A stretch of 13,828 nucleotides of DNA from JAICTV01 sp035634055 (GCA_035634055.1 DASQDR010000175.1:1-13828); one strand, 5' to 3'. Positions 1-6,607 are shown, counted from the first letter of the stretch. The notes: generated from the letters alone by a model not told the origin. Translations and numbers: made by a program.

Positions 1-951
1 GACTTCCCCATCGTGACGCCGGAGGGGGCCGAGCGGATCTGCCGCGACATCATGGGCAACGACGAGAAGCGCTGGAAGGAGTTCCAGGAGAAGCGCGACA
101 GCGACTTCTCCTACGCGATCCCCGGCCTGTCGCGCTTCCGCGTCAACGCGCACTACCAGCGCAACTCAGTCGCGCTCTCCATCCGAACGATTAACGACAA
201 GGTCCGCCCCATCGAGCAGCTCTTCCTGCCCGAAATCGTGCACAAGCTGACGCACCTGCCCCGCGGGCTGATCCTCGTGACCGGGCCGACCGGGTCGGGC
301 AAATCGACCACGCTCGCGGGCATGATCGACGCGATCAACAAGCGCGAGCAGGGCCACATCATCACGATGGAAGACCCGATCGAGTACGCGTTCATCAGCA
401 ACAAGAGCGCCATCGAGCAGCGCGAGGTGGGCACGGACGTCCCGACGTTCGCCAGCGGGCTGAAGCACTCGCTGCGCCAGGACCCCGACGTGATCCTGGT
501 CGGCGAAATGCGCGACCTGGAGACCGTCGGCGCCGCCATCACCGCGGCGGAAACCGGCCACCTGGTGTTCTCGACCCTGCACACCGTCAACGCGCCGCAG
601 ACGATCGAGCGCATCATCGACGTCTACCCCGCCGACGAGCAGAACCAGATCCGCTCGATGCTCGCCAACACGCTCCAGGCGGTCATCAGCCAGACGCTGT
701 TCAAGCGCTGCGACCAGCCGGGCATGATCCCGGGCATCGAGGTGATGCTGTGCACGCCCGCGGTGCGCAACTGCGTCCGCGAGAACCGCATCTTCGAGAT
801 CCCCAACATCATCGAGACCTCCCGCGCGCTGGGCATGCAGACGCTGGACAGCTCGATCAAGCAGCTTTACGTGAACGGGTACATCAGCCGCGAGGACGCC
901 ATCGCGCAGGCGGCCCACCCGGAGAAGCTCGAGCGGTCGTTGGCCGCCTGA
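1..951 (+). CDS. pilT: Type IV pilus retraction ATPase PilT (5' end cut by window edge)
   Basis: Hexameric secretion-type ATPase that powers pilus retraction at the cytoplasmic face of the inner membrane, pulling on the PilC platform. The frame is open from the first base (D-F-P-I-V-T-P-E-G), so the GTG at 13 is not the real start. Numbered from that GTG, the Walker A motif GPTGSGKSTT is at 91-100, the Asp box MEDPIEY at 119-125, Walker B DVILVGEMRD at 159-168 and the His box TGHLVFSTLHT at 181-191. Near the C-terminus, AVRNCVREN matches the AIRNLIRE-like motif that marks retraction ATPases and is absent from the assembly ATPase PilB. Judged by where Walker A sits in known PilT proteins, roughly 35-40 N-terminal residues are missing. 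pilC follows after a 104-base gap, as in many pil operons. All catalytic motifs look intact. A PilT paralogue such as PilU is a less likely alternative. Confidence 0.95.
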   Translation, partial: DFPIVTPEGAERICRDIMGNDEKRWKEFQEKRDSDFSYAIPGLSRFRVNAHYQRNSVALSIRTINDKVRPIEQLFLPEIVHKLTHLPRGLILVTGPTGSGKSTTLAGMIDAINKREQGHIITMEDPIEYAFISNKSAIEQREVGTDVPTFASGLKHSLRQDPDVILVGEMRDLETVGAAITAAETGHLVFSTLHTVNAPQTIERIIDVYPADEQNQIRSMLANTLQAVISQTLFKRCDQPGMIPGIEVMLCTPAVRNCVRENRIFEIPNIIETSRALGMQTLDSSIKQLYVNGYISREDAIAQAAHPEKLERSLAA

Positions 952-976
952 GCGGTCCCCCACCGCCGAGCGGGTC

Positions 977-996
977 TCGCGCGCGCTGGCGCGCGA
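977..996 (+). other. Perfect 8-bp GC hairpin in the pilT-pilC spacer
   Basis: The arms TCGCGCGC (977-984) and GCGCGCGA (989-996) are perfect complements around the 4-base loop GCTG. No T-run follows, so it does not look like a factor-independent terminator. It is the first of two hairpins in this gap and lies 26 bases after the pilT stop. It may be an mRNA-stabilising or processing structure in the operon transcript, which is an inference. Confidence 0.55.
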
Positions 997-1015
997 ATTG
1001 GGGAGAGGAATAACG

Positions 1016-1045
1016 CGCCGGCGACCTGTGCGTCGCCGGCGGAGG
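1016..1045 (+). promoter_or_regulatory. 10-bp hairpin abutting the pilC Shine-Dalgarno sequence
   Basis: CGCCGGCGAC (1016-1025) pairs perfectly with GTCGCCGGCG (1032-1041) around a 6-base loop. The Shine-Dalgarno sequence GGAGG of pilC is at 1041-1045, so its first G is the last base of the stem. The pilC ATG is at 1056. A structure this strong touching the ribosome-binding site could tune PilC translation. The pairing is seen; the regulatory role is inferred. Confidence 0.5.
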
Positions 1046-1055
1046 CCGGTGGAAA

Positions 1056-2270
1056 ATGCCTACGTTTCGCTACGAGTCCAAGACGCCCGTCGGCAAGATC
1101 GTGTCCGGCGTGCTGACGGCGTCCAACCTGGCGGCGGCGTCGCAGCAACTGCGCGCCCGTGGCGAGTACATCCTCACCCTTTCGCCCGTCGAGGCGGGCG
1201 CCGACAAGAAAAAGGTGGCGTTCAGCATCTCCCTCGGCCCCAGCGCCAAGGACGTGCAGAACTTCACCAGCCAGCTCTCGGTCATGATCCGCGCGGGCAT
1301 CTCCATCCGCGCCGCCATCGAGGGCATCGCCGAGCAGGTCGAGAACCCCAAGTTCAAGGACATGCTCGTCCAGATGAAGCGCGACGTCGAGAGCGGCAAG
1401 CAGTTCTCTGACGCCCTGATGCGCTACCCCAAGGTCTTCAGCCCGCTCTACATCAACATGGTGAAGGCGTCGGAGCTCTCCGGCGGCTTCTCCAAGATGC
1501 TGGACAAGATCGCCGCCTACCTCGCCCAGCAGATCGAGACCAGCTCGATGGTCAAGGGCGCGATGGTCTACCCCGGCATCATCGGGACCATGGCCATCGG
1601 CACCACCGTCTTCCTGCTCACGTTCGTGCTGCCGCGGTTCATGGTGATCTTCAAGGGCAAGGAGGCCGCCCTCCCCAAGCCGACCAAGCTGCTGCTGTGG
1701 CTGTCGGACTTCATGGTGAACTACTGGTACATCATCCTCTTCGGACTGGCCGCGGGCATCTGGGGCTTCATGATGATGCTCCGGACCGACTGGGGCCGGC
1801 AGTGGTGGGACAAGGTCAAGCTGGCGGTCCCGCTGTTCAAGAAGATGTTCCGCGCGCTCTACATCAGCCGCTCGCTGCACACGATGGGGCAGTTGATCAA
1901 CGCAGGCGTGCCGATGCTCGACACGCTGGCGATCACCGCCGACATCAGCGGCAACGTGATGTACAAGCGGATGTGGCGCAGCGTCTACTCGGCGGTCAAG
2001 CAGGGCAAGAAGATCAGCCAGCCGCTCCAGGCCAACACCCTGCTCCCGCGCGCGGTCGTGCAGATGATCAGCGCGGGCGAGGAGTCGGGTAAGCTCGGCG
2101 AGGTGCTCGACGAGGTCTCGGAGTTCTACTCCCACGAGCTCAAGAGCGTCATCAAGACCGTGACATCGATGATCGAGCCGCTCATGATCGTGATCATGGG
2201 TAGCCTGGTCGGCTTCATCGCGATGTCGATCATCCTGCCGATCTTCAAGCTGAGCAGCATCGTGAAGTGA
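1056..2270 (+). CDS. pilC: Type IV pilus inner-membrane platform protein PilC (GspF family)
   Basis: Polytopic inner-membrane protein of 404 residues, the usual size for PilC/GspF, on which the PilB and PilT motors act to insert or remove pilins. The short N-terminal segment starting MPTFRYESKTPVGK is typical of the family. Two T2SF-type helical domains follow, at about residues 65-195 and 270-395; the second contains the conserved stretch ISAGEESGKLGEVL. Hydrophobic segments lie at about 168-200, 223-243 and 372-398, the expected three-membrane-helix pattern. The ATG at 1056 is supported by GGAGG at 1041-1045. It lies between pilT and a pseudopilin gene. A GspF role in a type II secretion system is the alternative, but the PilT upstream favours a retractable pilus. 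Confidence 0.95.
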   Translation: MPTFRYESKTPVGKIVSGVLTASNLAAASQQLRARGEYILTLSPVEAGADKKKVAFSISLGPSAKDVQNFTSQLSVMIRAGISIRAAIEGIAEQVENPKFKDMLVQMKRDVESGKQFSDALMRYPKVFSPLYINMVKASELSGGFSKMLDKIAAYLAQQIETSSMVKGAMVYPGIIGTMAIGTTVFLLTFVLPRFMVIFKGKEAALPKPTKLLLWLSDFMVNYWYIILFGLAAGIWGFMMMLRTDWGRQWWDKVKLAVPLFKKMFRALYISRSLHTMGQLINAGVPMLDTLAITADISGNVMYKRMWRSVYSAVKQGKKISQPLQANTLLPRAVVQMISAGEESGKLGEVLDEVSEFYSHELKSVIKTVTSMIEPLMIVIMGSLVGFIAMSIILPIFKLSSIVK

Positions 2271-2330
2271 TCGGCAGCGCCCGGCGGCGCACCGGCGCCC
2301 CGGCGCCACGCACGCCCCGCAGCAGGAACG

Positions 2331-2395
2331 GCCCGGCAGCGCGGCGGGTGGACCTCCCGACGAGGGACGGCGTCCACCCGCCCCGCCTGCCGGGC
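2331..2395 (+). terminator. Long imperfect inverted repeat downstream of pilC, possible terminator
   Basis: The left arm (2331-2353) and right arm (2372-2395) pair over 8 outer base pairs (GCCCGGCA with TGCCGGGC) and 10 inner base pairs (GCGGGTGGAC with GTCCACCCGC), separated by a small internal loop. The hairpin loop is 18 bases. The sequence after it, GTTGCGTTTC, has only a weak T content, so this is a poor fit to a standard intrinsic terminator. It lies 60 bases after the pilC stop. It could end or attenuate the pilT-pilC transcript, or protect its 3' end. Confidence 0.4.
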
Positions 2396-2466
2396 GTTGC
2401 GTTTCGCCACCACTCGGCACCCTTCCCCCGGGCGACAACCGCATTGCAGGCCGCTCGCCGCAGCGC

Positions 2467-2523
2467 GTGCCCGCCGCGCGAAATGGTAAGCCTTGTCGGC
2501 TGATCCGGTCGCGCCGGCGGCAC
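2467..2523 (+). promoter_or_regulatory. Structured element of unknown class upstream of the pseudopilins
   Basis: GTGCCCGCCGCGCG (2467-2480) pairs with CGCGCCGGCGGCAC (2510-2523), with two single-base bulges. The enclosed 29 bases are much less GC-rich and contain a small inner stem, AGCC (2489-2492) with GGCT (2498-2501), around TTGTC. A stable outer helix around a less GC-rich internal loop is the general shape of a regulatory RNA. I do not recognise a known riboswitch class in it. Chance pairing in GC-rich DNA cannot be excluded. Confidence 0.25.
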
Positions 2524-2567
2524 GGGCGGCGGAAATCACCCAGACCCGCGCATCGCCCCGGATTTAG

Positions 2568-2596
2568 TTGACCCGCACGCCCGAAAATCAGATGTC
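2568..2596 (+). promoter_or_regulatory. Possible sigma70-type promoter for the pseudopilin genes
   Basis: TTGACC (2568-2573) matches five of six bases of the -35 consensus and sits in a locally AT-richer patch. With a 17-base spacer, the -10 position (2591-2596, GATGTC) is a poor match. Only the -35 half is persuasive. It lies about 95 bases before the likely start of the pseudopilin at 2669. Confidence 0.25.
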
Positions 2597-2668
2597 AATG
2601 ATGTGACTACGCCACTCTTACACGCCGCCGCCCCCCGCCGCCGCTTGCGCAGTCCGCGCGGTGGGCGC

Positions 2669-3130
2669 ATGATGCGAGGCTTCACGCTGATCGAGGCGGC
2701 GATCGTGACCGCGATCGTCGGGATCGGCGTGGTCGCCCTGCTCCAGCTCCTGGCCGCCGGCTCCATGGCCAACGCCCAGAGCAGCCAGACCACCACCGCC
2801 GTCTACCTGGCAAATAACGTCAACGAGATGATGCAGGGTCAGACCTACGCTGACCTGCACACCAAGTACGACAACAAGGTGTACGGCGACGTCGCCACCG
2901 CGACCAAGTTCGTCAAGGACGGCCGCGGCAACGACCTGGTCGACGCCAGCGGCGCCGCGCTGTTCCCCGGCTGGAAGCAGAAGATCAACGTGCAGTACGT
3001 GCTCCCGAACCAACTGACGTTCGCCGTCCCCGACAGCCAGGTCGAGCCGACCTCGCGGGTGACGGTGGACATCCTTCACTACGACAAGCCGATCTACACC
3101 GCCACGTGGATCGTGGCCGTGCCACAGTAA
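2669..3130 (+). CDS. Pseudopilin / minor pilin with prepilin peptidase site (GspI/PilV-like)
   Basis: Small inner-membrane pseudopilin of 153 residues. It begins MMRGFTLIEAAIVTAIVGIG: a short basic leader, the prepilin peptidase site after Gly4, Phe at mature +1 and Glu at +5, then one hydrophobic helix to about residue 32. The rest is a polar beta-rich domain with no cysteine. I chose the ATG at 2669 (2672 is also possible) because it gives a normal short leader and has GGTGGG just upstream. A GTG at 2603 would add a 22-residue arginine/proline-rich leader. As the first of three pilin-like genes before the terminator at 5307, it probably plays the GspI/PilV part in a tip complex. The subfamily assignment is inferred from size and order only. 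Confidence 0.85.
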   Translation: MMRGFTLIEAAIVTAIVGIGVVALLQLLAAGSMANAQSSQTTTAVYLANNVNEMMQGQTYADLHTKYDNKVYGDVATATKFVKDGRGNDLVDASGAALFPGWKQKINVQYVLPNQLTFAVPDSQVEPTSRVTVDILHYDKPIYTATWIVAVPQ

Positions 3131-3136
3131 TCGGAC

Positions 3137-3168
3137 GCCGCCGCGCGACCCGTCCCGGTCGCGGCGGC
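3137..3168 (+). other. 12-bp GC hairpin between the first pseudopilin and the PilX-like gene
   Basis: The left arm 3137-3150 pairs with the right arm GGTCGCGGCGGC (3157-3168) through 12 base pairs, with a two-base bulge on the left and the 6-base loop CGTCCC. No T-tract follows. It starts 7 bases after the stop codon of the upstream gene. A second hairpin follows at 3187. The layout resembles the two-hairpin pilT-pilC spacer. Confidence 0.5.
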
Positions 3169-3186
3169 TCGACAACCGCGGAGCGA

Positions 3187-3201
3187 CGCGCGCAGCGCGC
3201 G
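3187..3201 (+). other. Alternating CG hairpin upstream of the PilX-like ribosome-binding site
   Basis: CGCGC (3187-3191) pairs with GCGCG (3197-3201) around GCAGC. The sequence is nearly a perfect palindrome centred on A3194. It lies 30 bases before the GGAGG at 3231. This is the second hairpin of a spacer that mirrors the one before pilC, but with the order of hairpin types reversed. Confidence 0.35.
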
Positions 3202-3243
3202 CCACCGGCAGCAAACTGGATGGGAAGGGCGGAGGATCCCGCT

Positions 3244-4707
3244 ATGTGCAGCAAGATGAGGCCTTCTATGCGACCGATCTCCCCGTTCCGCAAGCGGCGC
3301 GGCATCACCGCGGTGCTGGCGATGCTCTTCATGATCCTGATCGCGACCCTGTCGCTCGGGTTCTACGCCAGCGTGACCACCTCGGTCTCCATCGCCAAGA
3401 ACGACCAGCGCGGCGCCCGCGCGCTGCTGGCGGCGGAGTCCGGCATCCAGTTCATGCGCTACCACCTGGCCAACACCAACCTCCCGTCCGACACCCAGCC
3501 GAACCAGGTGCTGGCGGAGCTCGAGGCGGACCTCAAGAGCCGCCTGGAGGGAACCGCCAACCTCGGCACCTGCACGGTCGCCAAGGTCGGCAACACGATC
3601 TCCATCCCGGCCGAGGCGGGCAAGTACATCGTGACCAACCCGGACGACGGCAGCGGCTTCACCGTCAGCATCACCGACACCGGCGCCGGCGCCGGCGGCG
3701 AGATCGTCTGCACCGTGATGGGGCAGACCGGCGGCGGGTCGTACAAGGGGAGCCGCGCGGTCCGCCTGGACTTCACCCGCGCCCCGGTCACCACCAGCAT
3801 CTACGACAACGCCATCGCCGCCCGCGGCAAGATCCTCATCCAGAAGGGCGGCGTCACCCGCGTCGACGGCGTCTCGTCGTACAACGTCGCCAACATCATG
3901 TCCGCCCGCACCTCCAGCCCCGCGCTGGTGATGACCGGCGGCACGATCGGCGGGTACGACAACAGCACCACCCCGGCCGACGAGGGCGGCTCGCTGGGCG
4001 CGCTGGATAAGAACTGGGTGCAGGTGTACGGCGGCACCGTCCACGGGACCAGCAACATTCCCGCCATCCAGAGCAGCTACACCGCCACCTCCGCGGCGCC
4101 CGCCTTCCCGTCGGTCGACACCGACTACTTCGCGCCCTTCGCCACCAACACCTACGCCAACGAGAAGGGCGGCATCATCAAAAACATCCGCATCCCGGCC
4201 AACACCAACCCGAAGTTCACCAGCAACACGACCATCCAGGGCATCATCTACATCGAGTCGCCCAACAACGTGGAGTTCAAGGGCACCACCGAGCTCCAGG
4301 GGATGCTGGTGTTCGAGAACGACGGGACCGTCGGGCAAAACGTGGTGACGATGAGCGGCAACTTCGCCGTCGGCTCGCTGCCGCAGGGCGCGGAGTTCAA
4401 CCCGCTGCGCACCATCACCGGGCTGTCGGTGGTGGCGCCGAGCGCGTCGCTCTACATGACCGGCAGCGTCGACTCGCAGTTCCGCGGGAACGTGATCGTC
4501 GGGACCTTCCGCAACGGCGGCAGCGCCGACGTGGTGCTCGACCAGGGTTCGATCGTGGCGATGGACACCACCGTCGACTCGGTGGTGCTCAACGGCAAGA
4601 TGATCAAGGTGAAGTCCACCGGCAAGCTGAACCAGCCGAGCAGCGCGGCCATCACCTACGACAAGAAGTTCATCCCGTCCAAGGGTTCGTACCTGGAGCT
4701 GAACTAA
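3244..4707 (+). CDS. PilX/GspK-like minor pilin with large beta-rich C-terminal domain
   Basis: 487-residue membrane-anchored pilus component. Residues 1-20 are basic (FRKRRG) and lead into a hydrophobic helix at about 21-45 (ITAVLAMLFMILIATLSLGF). This is followed by AESGIQFMRYHL, the pattern of the PilX N-terminal domain, where the pilin Glu+5 is naturally absent. GGAGG at 3231-3235, 8 bases before the ATG at 3244, fixes the start; an upstream in-frame ATG inside the previous gene is ignored. From about residue 200 the protein is Gly/Asn/Thr/Ser-rich with alternating short hydrophobic strands (for example GIIYIESPNNVEFKG), suggesting a beta-helix or bactofilin-like fold. Cys110 and Cys156 could form a disulfide. 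It is far longer than typical PilX and lies between two pseudopilins, as GspK-type proteins do. The next gene starts 2 bases after its stop. Confidence 0.82.
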   Translation: MCSKMRPSMRPISPFRKRRGITAVLAMLFMILIATLSLGFYASVTTSVSIAKNDQRGARALLAAESGIQFMRYHLANTNLPSDTQPNQVLAELEADLKSRLEGTANLGTCTVAKVGNTISIPAEAGKYIVTNPDDGSGFTVSITDTGAGAGGEIVCTVMGQTGGGSYKGSRAVRLDFTRAPVTTSIYDNAIAARGKILIQKGGVTRVDGVSSYNVANIMSARTSSPALVMTGGTIGGYDNSTTPADEGGSLGALDKNWVQVYGGTVHGTSNIPAIQSSYTATSAAPAFPSVDTDYFAPFATNTYANEKGGIIKNIRIPANTNPKFTSNTTIQGIIYIESPNNVEFKGTTELQGMLVFENDGTVGQNVVTMSGNFAVGSLPQGAEFNPLRTITGLSVVAPSASLYMTGSVDSQFRGNVIVGTFRNGGSADVVLDQGSIVAMDTTVDSVVLNGKMIKVKSTGKLNQPSSAAITYDKKFIPSKGSYLELN

Positions 4708-4709
4708 CC

Positions 4710-5267
4710 ATGCGCGCCTTCACCGCACGCCCGACGTTCAGCCACCCCGCCCCGCCCCCCGCCCCGCCCCGCGCCCTGCGTCGGGCGGGGCTGGGGTTGG
4801 TGGAGGCGATGGTCGCGCTGGCGATCACGGTCGCCCTGCTGACCGCCGTCGCCGCCGCCTTCACCGCCTCCGCCGACGCCATCAGCGAGAACGACCAGTT
4901 CTTCACCGCCTCGCAGGGCGGGCGGGTGGCGTTGAGCCAGATCCTCACCCACGTCCGCCGCGGCACGGTCAAGTCGACCTCGACCGACATCCAGCTGGAC
5001 CTCCAGACCGACAAGCTCACCGACGTGACCTACAAGTACGACGCCGCCGCCGGCCAGATCACGATGACCAAGAAGTTCAACATCGTGCCGACGACGTTCG
5101 TGCTGGCCCGCAACGTCGCCAGTTGCAAGTTCGACCTGGAGTGGGGCCAGCGCTACGACGGGCAACCCGCCATCACGCGCGTTGCCGTCACGATGACGGT
5201 GAAGGTCCACAACAACAGCGTCCTGTTCAGCGGCACCGGCGCCAGCCGCAGCGTCATGAAGTTCTGA
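4710..5267 (+). CDS. Pseudopilin / minor pilin with variant prepilin signal (GspJ/PilW-like)
   Basis: 185-residue pilin-like protein. The leader is long (27 residues) and rich in proline and arginine, ending RRAG. The likely cleavage is after Gly27, giving LGLVEAMVALAITVALL with Glu32 at mature +5, so the methylated-Phe position is Leu instead of Phe. One hydrophobic helix (28-50) precedes a beta-rich domain containing a single cysteine in ASCKFDLEW. The start lies 2 bases after the stop of the PilX-like gene, with GGAG at 4695-4698, so translation is probably coupled. It is the last gene before the terminator at 5307-5336. Size and position suggest the GspJ/PilW role in a tip complex with the two preceding proteins. 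Confidence 0.82.
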   Translation: MRAFTARPTFSHPAPPPAPPRALRRAGLGLVEAMVALAITVALLTAVAAAFTASADAISENDQFFTASQGGRVALSQILTHVRRGTVKSTSTDIQLDLQTDKLTDVTYKYDAAAGQITMTKKFNIVPTTFVLARNVASCKFDLEWGQRYDGQPAITRVAVTMTVKVHNNSVLFSGTGASRSVMKF

Positions 5268-5306
5268 CACCGCGCCGTCACGCGATAACCCACCCTCCAC
5301 CTTCAC

Positions 5307-5336
5307 GCCGGGACGGAAGTCCCGGCTTTTCTTTTT
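5307..5336 (+). terminator. Intrinsic terminator closing the pilus operon
   Basis: GCCGGGAC (5307-5314) pairs perfectly with GTCCCGGC (5319-5326) around a GGAA tetraloop of the GNRA type, followed directly by TTTTCTTTTT (5327-5336). This is a textbook factor-independent terminator, 40 bases after the last pseudopilin stop. It separates the pilus genes from the VWA gene, whose promoter starts just beyond it. Confidence 0.92.
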
Positions 5337-5356
5337 CCCCCCTCGCGCCTACCTCC

Positions 5357-5362
5357 TACAAT
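5357..5362 (+). promoter_or_regulatory. -10 element TACAAT for the VWA gene, likely leaderless
   Basis: TACAAT matches five of six bases of the -10 consensus and ends 9 bases before the ATG at 5372. Transcription would begin about at the start codon, and no Shine-Dalgarno sequence lies in between. The -35 region falls in the T-run of the preceding terminator (TTTCCC at 5334-5339 with a 17-base spacer) and is weak. Confidence 0.5.
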
Positions 5363-5371
5363 CCCGGCGCG

Positions 5372-6547
5372 ATGAAGTACTTCTACGGCAAATACGACGG
5401 CGAAGAGTTCCCCAGCCCCGACAAGCTCTTCGGCCTCAACCAGCTCATGGACTTCATCATGCAGTACGGCGAGCAGGCGATGAAGGCCATCGAGCAGATG
5501 ATGAAGGACCCGTCCAACGAGGCGCAATCCGACCTGCTCGAGCAGCTCCTGAAGGAAGGCCTGCTCGACAAGGACGGCAAGGGGAAGCTCCGCCTGACCC
5601 CGCGCGCCGTCACGCGCATGCAGAGCCGCGCCCTCATGGAGGTCTTCTCCAACCTGCGCCAGGGCAACCGCGACGGGCACCAGAAGGTCACGCCCGGCGC
5701 CGGCGGCGAGCGCATCGAGGGGACCAAGCCTTACCAGTACGGCGACCCGGTCTCAGAGCTCGACCTGCACCAGACCCTGCACAACGCCCTCACCCGTCAC
5801 GGCCTGCCGCAGCGCTCCGCCGACAAGGGCCAGCCCCGCGCCAACATCAAGTTCGACGAGAACGACTTCGAGCTACACCTGCACGAGGGAACCACCAGTT
5901 GCTCCACCGTGGTCCTGCTGGACATGTCCGGCTCGATGATGCGCTACGGGCGGTTCCTCTCGGCGAAGAAGGTGGCCATGGCGATGCAGTCGCTGGTCCG
6001 CACGCGCTTCCCGCAGGACAGCATCGACTTCGTCGGCTTCTACTCCGGCGCCACCAAGATCCCCGAGGCCGCCCTGCCGCTGACCATGCCCAAGCCGGTC
6101 ACGATCTACGACTACCAGGTGCGGCTGAAGGTCCCGCTGGACAAGATCGACCGCGCCCCGCAGCACTTCACCAACCTGCACATGGGCCTTCAGCTCGCCC
6201 GACGGATCCTGCGGAAGCGGCAGAGCGAGAACAAGCAGCTCTTCATCATCACCGACGGTCAGCCCACCGCCCACGTTGAAGGCAACTTCGTCCACCTCCT
6301 CTACCCGCCCGACCCGCGCAGCACCGTCGCCACGCTGAAGGAAGCGGTGCTCGCCGTGCGCGAGGGGTGCCGCGTCAGCACCTTCGCGCTGATCGAGGAC
6401 TACTGGGGCATGGACTGGGTGGGCTTCGTGGACCAGCTCACAAAGCTGACCAAGGGCGTCGCCTTCTACACCAGCAGCGGCGAGCTCGCCAACTGCGTGA
6501 TGGAAAGCTACCTGAGCGGCCGCAAGAAAAAGGCACACATCGCTTAG
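5372..6547 (+). CDS. Von Willebrand factor A domain protein with intact MIDAS site
   Basis: 391-residue protein with no signal peptide or membrane segment, so probably cytoplasmic. The N-terminal half (1-175) is helical and charged. A VWA domain follows, with the metal-binding MIDAS residues visible: DMSGS (Asp184, Ser186, Ser188), Thr267 in HFTNLH, and Asp295 in ITDGQPT. The family resembles the bacterial VWA proteins that act with MoxR-type AAA ATPases in metal insertion or complex remodelling, as Mg-chelatase subunits do. No such ATPase is in the window, so the partner is unknown. The ATG at 5372 is chosen because MKYFYGKYDGEEF looks like a real N-terminus and upstream residues of the open frame are shadow-like. 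The gene is isolated by the terminator at 5307-5336 and has its own TACAAT box. The link to the pilus is only by position. Confidence 0.85.
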   Translation: MKYFYGKYDGEEFPSPDKLFGLNQLMDFIMQYGEQAMKAIEQMMKDPSNEAQSDLLEQLLKEGLLDKDGKGKLRLTPRAVTRMQSRALMEVFSNLRQGNRDGHQKVTPGAGGERIEGTKPYQYGDPVSELDLHQTLHNALTRHGLPQRSADKGQPRANIKFDENDFELHLHEGTTSCSTVVLLDMSGSMMRYGRFLSAKKVAMAMQSLVRTRFPQDSIDFVGFYSGATKIPEAALPLTMPKPVTIYDYQVRLKVPLDKIDRAPQHFTNLHMGLQLARRILRKRQSENKQLFIITDGQPTAHVEGNFVHLLYPPDPRSTVATLKEAVLAVREGCRVSTFALIEDYWGMDWVGFVDQLTKLTKGVAFYTSSGELANCVMESYLSGRKKKAHIA

Positions 6548-6607
6548 CCTTCGCTGCGCGGGTCCTTTCTCCGTTTTCCGCTGGCCCCCCCACGGTGTCC
6601 CCGGTAG

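Larger units (their letters stand above)
2271..2668. other. 398-base spacer between pilC and the first pseudopilin
   Basis: I find no convincing gene here. The one plus-strand frame running through it is arginine- and proline-rich and unlike a folded protein. The spacer begins with a directly repeated CCGGCGCC (about 2292-2307). It then holds a long inverted repeat (2331-2395), a second structured element (2467-2523) and a possible promoter (2568-2596), each listed separately. The length and structure suggest the pilin genes downstream can be expressed separately from pilT-pilC. Confidence 0.6.

Noticed and set aside
977..1041. Intrinsic terminators between pilT and pilC
   Set aside because: Neither hairpin is followed by a T-run, and the two genes belong to one functional unit.
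867..2444. Minus-strand open frame of 525 codons over pilT and pilC
   Set aside because: Its protein is made of histidine, aspartate, arginine and glycine runs typical of the antisense frame of GC-rich genes, and it overlaps two well-supported plus-strand genes.
2481..2530. A c-di-GMP (GEMM) riboswitch in the pilC-pseudopilin spacer
   Set aside because: The expected conserved GEMM aptamer segments are not visible, so only an unclassified structured element is reported.
3106..3243. Longer N-terminus for the PilX-like protein, starting inside the previous gene
   Set aside because: It would add 46 arginine-rich residues before the pilin anchor and cross two hairpins, while the ATG at 3244 has GGAGG at ideal spacing.
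3094..4338. Minus-strand open frame of 414 codons over the PilX-like gene
   Set aside because: It is low-complexity Gly/Ala/Asp/Val sequence antisense to a gene with a perfect Shine-Dalgarno sequence and a PilX N-terminal domain.
5123..5371. Longer N-terminus for the VWA protein
   Set aside because: It would run through the last pseudopilin gene and the intrinsic terminator; the extra residues are shadow-like.
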